A stretch of 6,798 bases of DNA from the NCBI GenBank assembly GCA_965657825.1, contig CBFHQG010000110.1:1-6798 (forward strand), read 5' to 3'. The notes beneath the pieces are model-generated. The model did no database searches. It was not told the DNA's origin and saw only the letters and a list, made by a program, of their open reading frames with translations. Positions within the stretch are counted from its first letter, which is position 1, and each line of letters begins with the position of its first letter. Of the stretch, positions 1 through 4,151 are shown piece by piece. The stretch is from M55B157 sp965657825. Lineage in GTDB: Bacteria; Actinomycetota; Actinomycetes; S36-B12. The translations under genes and the position numbers were made by a program.

Positions 1-355
1 TGAGCTGTTCCCGCGTCACTCCGGCTTGCACCGTGACGTCGAGGTCGTCGATCGACAGTCGCAGGATGCGATCCATCCGGGTCAGGTCCAGGCCCACCCC
101 GCCCTTCTCTGCACCGATGCCACCCTCCAGCGAGGTACCGACCCCGAAGGGCACGACCGGGAGGCCCGCCGCGTGGCACATCGCCACGATCGAAGCGACC
201 TCCTCAGTGGTCTCGGGGTAGGCCACCAGGTCGGGCGGCAGCGGTGGATGCCAGGACTCGTCCTGGCCGTGGCGGGCCAGTTCATCAGCGGAGGTGCTCC
301 AGCGGTCGCCGACGACATCGGTGATGCGCTCGGCGACATCGTCAGCCAGTGCCAC
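1..355 (-). CDS. FAD-binding oxidase, D-lactate dehydrogenase (cytochrome)/glycolate oxidase GlcD type, N-terminal 118 residues
   Basis: Read on the minus strand from GTG at 355, the frame stays open to the window edge, so only the N-terminal part is present. The stretch PFGVGTSLEGG (about residues 69-79) is the FAD-pyrophosphate-binding signature of the vanillyl-alcohol-oxidase/PCMH superfamily, in the form typical of D-lactate dehydrogenase (cytochrome) and GlcD. The preceding YPETTEEVASIVAMC and following GLDLTRMDRIL and VTVQAGVTREQL also match that family. Such enzymes oxidise a 2-hydroxy acid (D-lactate or glycolate) to the keto acid and pass electrons to a quinone, cytochrome or similar acceptor, often at the inner membrane face. 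The exact substrate cannot be read from this fragment. An in-frame ATG at 391 would add 12 Arg-rich residues, but the ribosome site favours GTG 355. The gene diverges from a FadR-type regulator, which suggests control by it. Confidence 0.9.
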   Translation of the reverse strand, partial: MALADDVAERITDVVGDRWSTSADELARHGQDESWHPPLPPDLVAYPETTEEVASIVAMCHAAGLPVVPFGVGTSLEGGIGAEKGGVGLDLTRMDRILRLSIDDLDVTVQAGVTREQL

Positions 356-360
356 TCGGT

Positions 361-369
361 CCTCCCTCC
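361..369 (-). promoter_or_regulatory. Shine-Dalgarno site of the FAD oxidase
   Basis: On the minus strand this reads GGAGGGAGG and ends 5 nt before the GTG at 355. It decides the start in favour of GTG 355 over the in-frame ATG at 391, which has no comparable purine run before it. Confidence 0.75.
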
Positions 370-422
370 GGCGATTCCTGCGGTTGACCATTCGCGGTCG
401 GTCACCCTCCGGCCACACTCAA

Positions 423-433
423 TGGTCTGACCA
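423..433. promoter_or_regulatory. FadR-family operator, perfect TGGT-CTG-ACCA palindrome
   Basis: The sequence TGGTCTGACCA is a perfect inverted repeat with a 3-nt centre. It fits the TNGTNNNACNA half-site pattern described for FadR-subfamily GntR regulators such as FadR, LldR and PdhR. It lies in the 181-bp divergent space, 68 bp before the GTG start of the FAD oxidase (355) and 104 bp before the ATG of the FadR-like regulator (537), the expected place for a shared, autoregulated operator. Binding by the neighbouring regulator is inferred. I do not see convincing -35/-10 elements on either side. Confidence 0.65.
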
Positions 434-536
434 CATCGGGACCTCACGCTAGAAGTGGCCGATCGACCCGTCAAGCGATTCGCCGTAATCGGCTGTCCCG
501 GTGCTTTGGGGCCTGCCGATCGGGCAGACTGACGCC

Positions 537-1232
537 ATGTCGACAGAACCGGCGATGCGCACCTACGAGGGCGTCATCGACGCTATCCGCGACATGCTGC
601 TGACCGGCGAACTCGCTCCGGGGGATCGGCTGCCCAGCGAGCGGGATCTCGCTGACACCCTCGGGGTTTCGCGGCCGATGGTGCGCGAGGCGCTGCGCAC
701 GCTGGAGGTGCTCGGCGTGGTCGCGGCTCGCCGAGGCCAGGGACCAGCCGCCGGGACGTTCATCCTCACCGAGCCGTCGCCCGCGCTGGCCACCTTGTTC
801 GATATGGAGTTCACCCTCGAGCGCTTCGATCTCGCCGATGTCATCGACACGCGCGTGATGCTCGAGCGCTGGGCGATCACCGGCATGCCGGCCGATGCCG
901 ATCTCTCACCTGCGGCCCACGCGCTTACCATGATGGGTGAGCCACTCGATCGCGAAGCGCTCATGGAATGGGATCTGACTTTCCACCAGGCGATCGTGGA
1001 TTGTGCGAGTAATCGACTCGTCGCGCACCTGTATCGGTCGCTGCGCGGGTCGATGCATCAACGGCTCGCCGACAGTCTCGTCGCGGTCGATGCGCAATCC
1101 TGGACGACGTTCTGGCGTCGGGTGATGCGAGAACACCGGATGATCTATGCGGCCTTGGACTCCGGTGATCGCGAGCGCGCGGCTGACCTATCCGAGCAGC
1201 ACGTGACCCGCCACTACCTTCGCCGCACCTGA
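537..1232 (+). CDS. FadR/GntR-family transcriptional regulator with FCD ligand domain
   Basis: A 231-residue cytoplasmic DNA-binding regulator. Residues 8-78 form the GntR winged helix: YEGVIDAIRDMLLTGEL, then PGDRLPSERDLADTLGVSR, MVREALRTLEVLG and a wing ending GTFIL. Residues 97-228 form the all-helical FCD effector domain. Its usual metal/ligand residues are visible as D146 and H150 (EWDLTFH), H200 (REHRMIYAAL) and H222 (EQHV). Length is normal for the FadR subfamily. The neighbour oxidase suggests a hydroxy-acid effector such as lactate or glycolate, as in LldR or GlcC; that is inference. ATG 537 is chosen because the winged-helix domain begins right after it. An in-frame GTG at 501 would add 12 residues unlike the family, and ATG 555 is also possible. 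No strong Shine-Dalgarno precedes any of the three. Confidence 0.93.
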   Translation: MSTEPAMRTYEGVIDAIRDMLLTGELAPGDRLPSERDLADTLGVSRPMVREALRTLEVLGVVAARRGQGPAAGTFILTEPSPALATLFDMEFTLERFDLADVIDTRVMLERWAITGMPADADLSPAAHALTMMGEPLDREALMEWDLTFHQAIVDCASNRLVAHLYRSLRGSMHQRLADSLVAVDAQSWTTFWRRVMREHRMIYAALDSGDRERAADLSEQHVTRHYLRRT

Positions 1233-1256
1233 CCGTCGAGCGCTACCTGACCAGTC

Positions 1257-1268
1257 TTTCCGCGGAAA
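1257..1268. repeat. TTTCCGCGGAAA palindrome within a degenerate copy of the island repeat
   Basis: A perfect 12-bp palindrome 25 bp past the regulator stop and 79 bp past the hicB stop, between convergent genes. The same 12-mer recurs at 2576-2587 and 4105-4116, and with one centre change at 1892-1903. Sequence on the left (ACCTGACCAGTC) resembles that flanking the 2576 copy, and on the right there is loose similarity (GGCAGCAGTCG, then TGGAAATCG) as far as about 1310. It may therefore be a decayed end of the 110-bp repeat. It could also work as a small bidirectional terminator stem (CTTTC/GAAA arms) or as a protein-binding site. Function unknown. Confidence 0.5.
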
Positions 1269-1346
1269 CTAGATCCGCGGGGCAGCAGTCGCCGACCCTC
1301 ACTGGAAATCGCCGAATAACGCGCGACCGCCTCAAGTCGACGAAAG

Positions 1347-1568
1347 TCAATTAGGCAGAACCCGGCCCGTTTTCTGGTTCGATGCTGCACCCTCGACGAC
1401 ATCGTCGATGCTCACATCAGGCGATTCACATATGTCGACAATGGCAGCGTGGGCGAGTGACATTGCATCTGCCAACTCGGTGTCTCCGGCAACCAATTCT
1501 GGGAGTTCATCGCACCGGGCAACCCAGTATCCGTCGCGTTCTGTGTACCGCACTGTGACGGTTGTCAT
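1347..1568 (-). CDS. hicB: HicB-like antitoxin, short form
   Basis: A 73-residue acidic protein. Residues 3-45 match the HicB partial RNase-H-like fold: TVTVRYTERDGYWVARCDE, then LPELVAGDTELADAMSLAHAAI, with the family's Y..E.DGYWVA..ELP pattern. In this family the fold binds and neutralises the HicA toxin. After residue 46 there is only a short tail, so the C-terminal helix-turn-helix or ribbon-helix-helix found in longer HicB proteins is absent. If the module autoregulates, DNA binding must come from elsewhere. The ATG overlaps the hicA stop by 4 nt (ATGA), the classical translationally coupled arrangement with toxin first. Confident for the family; antitoxin activity is inferred from family and context. 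Confidence 0.85.
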   Translation of the reverse strand: MTTVTVRYTERDGYWVARCDELPELVAGDTELADAMSLAHAAIVDICESPDVSIDDVVEGAASNQKTGRVLPN

Positions 1569-1795
1569 CTCCGCCTCCCGTCGAGCAACATCGTGGCCTC
1601 AGCATCAGTCAACCCGACCTGTTTCGTCAAGATGGACATCAATAGCCAACCCGGAATAGAGCGACTCGAATGAAACGCAAGAACGACTCGAGGCCGAGAG
1701 GGTGAGGTCAAGACGCGATGTGAACCTCGTTGCCTCACGATTCGATAATTGAGAGGCTCCCTGGTCAATAGCCCGAGCAGTTCGCTCGATTTCAT
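1565..1795 (-). CDS. hicA: HicA-like toxin (YcfA family mRNA interferase)
   Basis: A 76-residue basic protein with the HicA double-stranded-RNA-binding-like fold. It begins MKSSELLGLL. The essential GSH motif is visible in VRQRGSHRVL, with H26 the expected catalytic histidine. A second conserved histidine, H42, lies in LAFHSSRS, and the ending SILTKQVGLTDAEATMLL matches the typical helix ILKQAGL....L. HicA proteins cleave mRNA in the ribosome context to halt growth. The key residues are intact, so the toxin looks functional. The reading frame is open much further upstream, to 1984, but that extension is the translation of the 110-bp repeat and resembles nothing, so ATG 1795 is preferred. ATG 1813 (adding MPDPPS) is an alternative. 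No Shine-Dalgarno precedes either. hicB follows with an ATGA overlap. Confidence 0.85.
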   Translation of the reverse strand: MKSSELLGLLTREPLNYRIVRQRGSHRVLTSPSRPRVVLAFHSSRSIPGWLLMSILTKQVGLTDAEATMLLDGRRR

Positions 1796-1836
1796 GCTGG
1801 GTGGATCTGGCATGTGGCGATCGTGGCAAAGATTCA

Positions 1837-1856
1837 CCGGACCCCTCCGGATATCC
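1837..1856. promoter_or_regulatory. Inverted repeats upstream of hicA, possible operator
   Basis: CCGGA-CCCC-TCCGG (1837-1850) overlaps the 8-bp palindrome GGATATCC (1849-1856). Together they sit 42-61 bp upstream of the hicA ATG, between it and the repeat copy at 1875. The position suits an operator or promoter element for hicAB. No direct evidence supports that role, and short palindromes occur by chance in GC-rich DNA. Confidence 0.25.
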
Positions 1857-1874
1857 ACAGTCCACTCACTGAGC

Positions 1875-1984
1875 GAGGCACCTCGCCCGCCTTTCCGCCG
1901 AAAGTCGGCGATGGCGGCACTACTCCAGACAGCACGGCCTGTGGATAGCGAACGCATCGCATCCCCGATCGGCGTTAGCGTCAC
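1875..1984. repeat. 110-bp direct repeat, upstream copy
   Basis: This block aligns without gaps to 2559-2668 in the same orientation, with about 12 mismatches in 110 positions by eye. The stretch CCTGTGGATAGCGAACGCAT and the following CGCATC are identical in both. The left part holds CTTTCCGCCGAAAG, a one-base variant of the CTTTCCGCGGAAAG palindrome in the other copy. The right end holds TAGCGT, a likely -10 box. The copy lies between divergent hicA (ATG at 1795) and the DUF4258 gene (ATG at 2061). Minus-strand frames through both copies are open, but they resemble no known protein and are treated as non-coding. Confidence 0.9.
1976..1981 (+). promoter_or_regulatory. Candidate -10 box (TAGCGT) of the DUF4258-DUF2283 module
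   Basis: TAGCGT fits the actinobacterial TAnnnT -10 pattern. It is followed by 6 nt and an ATG at 1988, so a transcript would begin at or next to that ATG. The identical box with identical spacing precedes the SAF gene ATG at 2672. No TTG-type -35 is visible at the usual distance, so this rests on position and conservation. Confidence 0.4.
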
Positions 1985-1987
1985 TCA

Positions 1988-2059
1988 ATGTTTCCACCGT
2001 TCGTCAGCCGAGTCTTCCAGGCAGGGTGCTTTCCAGTGCCCCCCATGTTGGCTTTTTGA
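1988..2059 (+). CDS. Possible 23-codon leader peptide upstream of the DUF4258 gene
   Basis: An ATG exactly 6 nt after the candidate -10 box opens a 23-codon frame (begins MFPPFVSRVF, ends PPMLAF). Its TGA at 2057-2059 is separated by one base from the DUF4258 ATG at 2061. The DUF4258 gene has no Shine-Dalgarno, so a leaderless leader ORF ending at its start would be a plausible way to deliver ribosomes by termination-reinitiation. The peptide resembles nothing I know. The frame may simply be chance; the spacing is the only support. Confidence 0.3.
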   Translation: MFPPFVSRVFQAGCFPVPPMLAF

Positions 2060-2060
2060 C

Positions 2061-2300
2061 ATGAACGCAACACCCGGTGCATCTCGACATGCACTCGACA
2101 GAATGCGTCAGAGGGGAATTTCCTGGGATGACGTAGTCGATGTGCTTCGACGTCCTGCGATCGGCCCCCTTGCCGGAAGCCGGGGAAACCTGGTCTTCGA
2201 AGGAAACGTGTCGAACTCCCGGAGACTCCGGGTTATCGTGTCACCAGATCGGTTGATCGTGGTGACGGTGATGTGGGTCGAGGAGGTGGCGAAGCGATGA
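2061..2300 (+). CDS. DUF4258 family protein, putative RelE-like toxin
   Basis: A 79-residue basic protein matching DUF4258: SRHALDRMRQRGISWDDVVDVL near the N terminus (family pattern HA..RM..RGIs..dV..vL), then a beta-rich part RNLVFEG-type segment, RRLRVIVSPDRLIVVTV and a short end MWVEEVAKR. The family is thought to have a RelE/BrnT-like fold, and members often sit beside antitoxin-like genes. Here the stop overlaps the next ATG by 4 nt (ATGA), with a DUF2283 gene following. Toxin activity, probably on RNA or ribosomes, is inferred only. ATG 2061 is the only plausible start: the upstream open frame crosses the 110-bp repeat, and no nearby GTG or TTG is in frame. There is no Shine-Dalgarno; a leader ORF ending at 2059 may couple translation. 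Confidence 0.8.
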   Translation: MNATPGASRHALDRMRQRGISWDDVVDVLRRPAIGPLAGSRGNLVFEGNVSNSRRLRVIVSPDRLIVVTVMWVEEVAKR

Positions 2301-2560
2301 TCGATTACACATTCGACGATGAAGCCAGCGCTGCATACCTGCGACTGCGCGACTGTGTGATTCAGCGGACTGTCGAGATCAGTGACCAGGTCAATCTCGA
2401 TCTCGATTCCACCGGCACCGTCGTCGGTGTCGAGCTACTCGGCATCAGCACAGACCGGCGTTTCACTGTCTCCTCCCATGAGATCGCGTCGATGCGTCGA
2501 TTCGGCGTACCCAGTGAGGCGATGTCGTTGATCGAATCCGGTCTCGCCACCAAACCCTGA
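2297..2560 (+). CDS. DUF2283 family protein, putative antitoxin of the DUF4258 gene
   Basis: An 87-residue acidic protein with the DUF2283 pattern in residues 1-52: YTFDDEASAAYLRL (family Y...aDaaYirl), TVEISDQVNLDLDSTGTVVGVELLGI (family v.lDlD..G.vvGiEil). Residues 58-84 form a helical tail. The ATG overlaps the upstream stop by 4 nt, and AGGAGG at 2281-2286 lies 10 nt before it inside the DUF4258 gene, so translation is both coupled and self-supported. Extra ribosome loading on the second gene would suit an antitoxin. Members of this family are frequently encoded next to DUF4258 proteins. The antitoxin role is inference; no DNA-binding motif is evident. Its last codons overlap the first two bases of the second 110-bp repeat copy. 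Confidence 0.8.
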   Translation: MIDYTFDDEASAAYLRLRDCVIQRTVEISDQVNLDLDSTGTVVGVELLGISTDRRFTVSSHEIASMRRFGVPSEAMSLIESGLATKP

Positions 2561-2668
2561 GGCACCTCGCCCGTCTTTCCGCGGAAAGTCGGCAGTCCCG
2601 GCACTACTCGAAACAGCACAGCCTGTGGATAGCGAACGCATCGCATCGGCGATCGGCGTTAGCGTCGC
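2559..2668. repeat. 110-bp direct repeat, downstream copy
   Basis: The counterpart of 1875-1984 in the same orientation, ungapped, with about 98 of 110 bases identical. It begins on the stop codon of the DUF2283 gene and ends 3 bases before the SAF gene ATG, so it fills the whole space between them. It contains the perfect 14-bp palindrome CTTTCCGCGGAAAG at 2575-2588 and the TAGCGT box at 2660-2665. The two copies bracket the DUF4258-DUF2283 module as direct repeats 574 bp apart. It presumably supplies the promoter of the SAF-mscL operon. Confidence 0.9.
2660..2665 (+). promoter_or_regulatory. Candidate -10 box (TAGCGT) for a leaderless SAF-mscL transcript
   Basis: TAGCGT (TAnnnT type) is separated by 6 nt from the ATG at 2672. 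This puts the expected transcription start on the A of the start codon, the leaderless arrangement common in actinobacteria. The SAF gene has no Shine-Dalgarno, which agrees. The box and its spacing are conserved in the other repeat copy. No recognisable -35 is seen. Confidence 0.45.
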
Positions 2669-2671
2669 CGG

Positions 2672-3295
2672 ATGGGGCTTGACCTATCGACACAACCCAA
2701 CCTCGACCGGTGGCGTCGTCGCATCAAACGCCACCGTCGACCGATCGCCGCCGCACTCGCTGCCCTGTCGGTGTTCGCCATCATCGGGGCGGTTTCCGAT
2801 AAGGGCGGTCCGACCACCACGGTCGTCATCGCCGCGACCGATATCCCCGCCGGCACGACCCTCACCCCCGATGACCTCACGACCGCCGAGTTCCCCGCTG
2901 ACCTGGCTCCCCCTGGAGCCCCCGCTGACCCCGCCACGATCACCGGCGACGTCGTCACCGCAGGTGTGAGCACCGGTGAGGTCATCACCACCTCCCGCCT
3001 GCTCGGTAGTCGCCCTGAAGCTGGCCGCGGACTGGTCGCAGCACCGGTTCGCCTCGCTGACGCCGGGGTAGCCGGTCTCCTCGCCCCCGGTGATGTCGTG
3101 GATGTGATTGCCGCCTCCACCGACGGTTCGGCGAAAGTCATCGCCCGTGACGCACGGGTGATAACCCGACCCATCCCGCCCGCGACCTTCGGCACCCAGA
3201 CCGGATCTCTCGTGCTGCTGGCGGTGTCCCCCGATGAAGCCACGGATTTGGCCGGTGTGGCGACGACGCGTCAACTCTCCGCCGTCCTACAGTGA
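2672..3295 (+). CDS. SAF domain protein, CpaB/RcpC-like, single-pass membrane protein
   Basis: A 207-residue protein with a short basic cytoplasmic N terminus (DRWRRRIKRHRRP, residues 12-24) and one membrane helix at about 25-41 (IAAALAALSVFAIIGAV). A SAF domain follows at about 50-112: VVIAATDIPAGTTLTPDDL, then TGDVVTAGVSTGEVITTSRL. Residues 119-207 resemble the RcpC/CpaB region (VRLADAGVAGLLAPGDVVDVIA). CpaB proteins take part in Flp/tad pilus assembly and SAF domains can bind glycans, but stand-alone actinobacterial homologues like this one, with no tad genes nearby, have no settled role. The outside domain may act at the cell wall. mscL begins 4 nt after the stop, so the two are co-transcribed. 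The start ATG follows a candidate leaderless promoter inside the 110-bp repeat. Confidence 0.88.
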   Translation: MGLDLSTQPNLDRWRRRIKRHRRPIAAALAALSVFAIIGAVSDKGGPTTTVVIAATDIPAGTTLTPDDLTTAEFPADLAPPGAPADPATITGDVVTAGVSTGEVITTSRLLGSRPEAGRGLVAAPVRLADAGVAGLLAPGDVVDVIAASTDGSAKVIARDARVITRPIPPATFGTQTGSLVLLAVSPDEATDLAGVATTRQLSAVLQ

Positions 3296-3299
3296 CCGC

Positions 3300-3695
3300 A
3301 TGGTCAAAGGATTCCGCGAATTCATCATGCGCGGCAACGTCGTCGACCTCGCTGTCGCGGTTGTCGTGGGCGCTGCCTTCTCCGCACTCATCGCCGCATT
3401 CACCGAGGCGTTCATCACCCCGCTGATCAACCTCGCCCTCGGTGGCGGCATCGACGCCGGTCAGATCGAGATCAACGGCCAGATCATCAACTTCTCGCTG
3501 ATGGTGAACGCGATCATCACGTTCCTCATCACCCTTGCGGTCATCTACTTCGTGTTCGTGGTGCCGGTGAACAAGTACCGCGAGCGCCTCGAGGCCCGCC
3601 AGGCCGCGGAGCCCGAGGCCGAACCTGAGCCCACCCGCGAGGAGCAACTGCTCGTCGAGATCCGCGATCTGCTCGCCGCCCAGCAGCGCTCATAG
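3300..3695 (+). CDS. mscL: Large-conductance mechanosensitive channel MscL
   Basis: A 131-residue inner-membrane channel that opens under membrane tension to release solutes during sudden osmotic downshift, acting as a homopentamer. The MscL signature is clear: an N-terminal amphipathic helix KGFREFIMRGN, then the pore-lining first helix VVDLAVAVVVGAAFSALI (residues 14-31). A periplasmic loop at about 46-66 follows, then a second membrane helix at 69-92 (VNAIITFLITLAVIYFVFVV). The Glu/Pro-rich linker (about 101-112) and the C-terminal bundle helix TREEQLLVEIRDLLAAQ are also typical. Length is normal. The ATG lies 4 nt after the SAF gene stop without a good Shine-Dalgarno, so translation is probably coupled to that gene. 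Confidence 0.97.
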   Translation: MVKGFREFIMRGNVVDLAVAVVVGAAFSALIAAFTEAFITPLINLALGGGIDAGQIEINGQIINFSLMVNAIITFLITLAVIYFVFVVPVNKYRERLEARQAAEPEAEPEPTREEQLLVEIRDLLAAQQRS

Positions 3696-3728
3696 ACCCC
3701 ACCCCGATCACCGAGGCCTACGGCCAGG

Positions 3729-3765
3729 GAATGCGCTTACGAAATGGTTGTTCTTTCGGGCATTC
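3729..3765. terminator. Bulged hairpin between convergent mscL and the minus-strand orphan gene
   Basis: GAATGC (3729-3734) pairs with GCATTC (3760-3765), and inside it CGAAA (3740-3744) pairs with TTTCG (3754-3758) around a 9-nt loop. The pairing is interrupted by 5 nt on one side and 1 nt on the other. It lies 34 bp after the mscL stop and 51 bp after the end of the convergent gene, so a bidirectional terminator is reasonable. There is no clean T-run, and the stem is imperfect. Confidence 0.35.
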
Positions 3766-3815
3766 GCTCATGAAAGGGCCGCCGTCTGGTGAGCGGATTC
3801 GGGGGCGTGGTGGCG

Positions 3816-4040
3816 CTAGCGGGTGGGGCCGGGGATGGTGATCCGGGTAGAGCGGATCTTGTCGCCCTCGTCGGTGGTGGTCTGGAAGTAGACGTAGACC
3901 CTGCGGTAGGCAATCCGGGTCCATTCGAACGACTCGTCGGTGACCACGCGGGTGGAGCCGTTGGAGTAGCGGGCCTCGCCGGGCAGACGCACCCGGGCCT
4001 GCACCGTCGCGCCCTCCAGGTTCGTCGTCGTACCCTTCAC
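3816..4040 (-). CDS. Small orphan beta-rich domain, resembling C-terminal domains of secreted actinobacterial proteins
   Basis: A 74-residue protein of mostly alternating polar/hydrophobic strands: TTTNLEGATVQARVRLPGE, RYSNGSTRVV, ESFEWTRIAYRRVYVYFQTT, then IRSTRITIPGP. From memory this pattern (G..V..R.RLPG...Y..G, F.W.R...K.VYVYF.T.DG..RS...I) resembles a beta-sandwich module usually found at the C terminus of longer secreted or surface proteins of actinobacteria. Here it stands alone, without signal peptide or membrane helix. A perfect Shine-Dalgarno GAGGAGG at 4053-4047, 6 nt before GTG 4040, argues that it is translated. It is the next gene on the same strand after the PASTA protein, 111 bp downstream with a possible terminator between. 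It may be a remnant of a larger protein or a small binding module. No function can be assigned. Confidence 0.65.
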   Translation of the reverse strand: MKGTTTNLEGATVQARVRLPGEARYSNGSTRVVTDESFEWTRIAYRRVYVYFQTTTDEGDKIRSTRITIPGPTR

Positions 4041-4046
4041 GAACAA

Positions 4047-4053
4047 CCTCCTC
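4047..4053 (-). promoter_or_regulatory. Shine-Dalgarno GAGGAGG of the orphan beta-domain gene
   Basis: On the minus strand GAGGAGG stands 6 nt before GTG 4040. It fixes the start there rather than at the TTG at 4046, which abuts the site with no spacing. It is among the strongest ribosome sites in the window and the main reason to treat this short frame as a gene. Confidence 0.7.
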
Positions 4054-4070
4054 GCTTCACCGACACCAGC

Positions 4071-4116
4071 GCGGAAACTTTCACGCAGGGCCCGGGGAGA
4101 GGCGTTTCCGCGGAAA
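4071..4116. repeat. Inverted GCGGAAAC...GTTTCCGC pair and third TTTCCGCGGAAA palindrome
   Basis: GCGGAAAC (4071-4078) and GTTTCCGC (4104-4111) are perfect 8-bp inverted arms around 25 nt. The right arm overlaps a perfect TTTCCGCGGAAA palindrome at 4105-4116. The same 12-mer occurs at 1257-1268 and 2576-2587. The site lies between the PASTA gene stop and the orphan domain gene on the minus strand. It may be a binding site for a regulator, part of an mRNA structure, or a dispersed repeat core. Confidence 0.5.
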
Positions 4117-4135
4117 GGCCGCCACCCAGCGGCCT
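4116..4135 (-). terminator. Hairpin after the PASTA gene
   Basis: Read on the minus strand, AGGCCGC-TGGGTG-GCGGCCT is a perfect 7-bp GC-rich stem with a 6-nt loop, starting 16 nt past the PASTA protein stop (4152) and followed by TTTCC. This suits a weak Rho-independent terminator or an mRNA 3'-end stabiliser. The T-run is short, so some read-through to the orphan domain gene is likely. Confidence 0.45.
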
Positions 4136-4151
4136 CTCGAAGGCCGATCCG

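Noticed and set aside
1796..1984. N-terminal extension of HicA by 63 residues, through the 110-bp repeat
   Set aside because: HicA proteins begin at or near MKSSELL, and the extension resembles nothing. Openness of the frame is explained by base composition.
1749..2060. Extension of the DUF4258 gene to an upstream start, giving 183 residues
   Set aside because: The family domain begins right after ATG 2061. The extension runs antisense through hicA and across the repeat.
1851..2632. DnaA-box-like 9-mers: ATATCCACA at 1851-1859, TGTGGATAG at 1940-1948 and 2624-2632
   Set aside because: Each differs from TTATCCACA/TGTGGATAA by one base, two belong to the same repeat, and no dnaA, dnaN or AT-rich unwinding region is near. 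Not enough for an origin or a DnaA-controlled promoter.
2362..2646. Minus-strand frames through the downstream repeat (94 and 68 codons)
   Set aside because: They overlap the DUF2283 gene on the opposite strand. The peptides resemble only the translation of the other repeat copy, with no known protein and no good ribosome site.
1875..2668. Integron attC sites: repeats next to small toxin-antitoxin-like cassettes ending in GTTAGCG
   Set aside because: GTTAGCG does not fit GTTRRRY, no matching RYYYAAC core is found at the other end of the repeat, the arms are not inverted-complementary as in attC, and no integrase is present.
4041..4046. TTG at 4046 as start of the orphan beta-domain gene
   Set aside because: The GAGGAGG ribosome site directly abuts it, leaving no spacer. 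GTG 4040 has the ideal 6-nt spacing.
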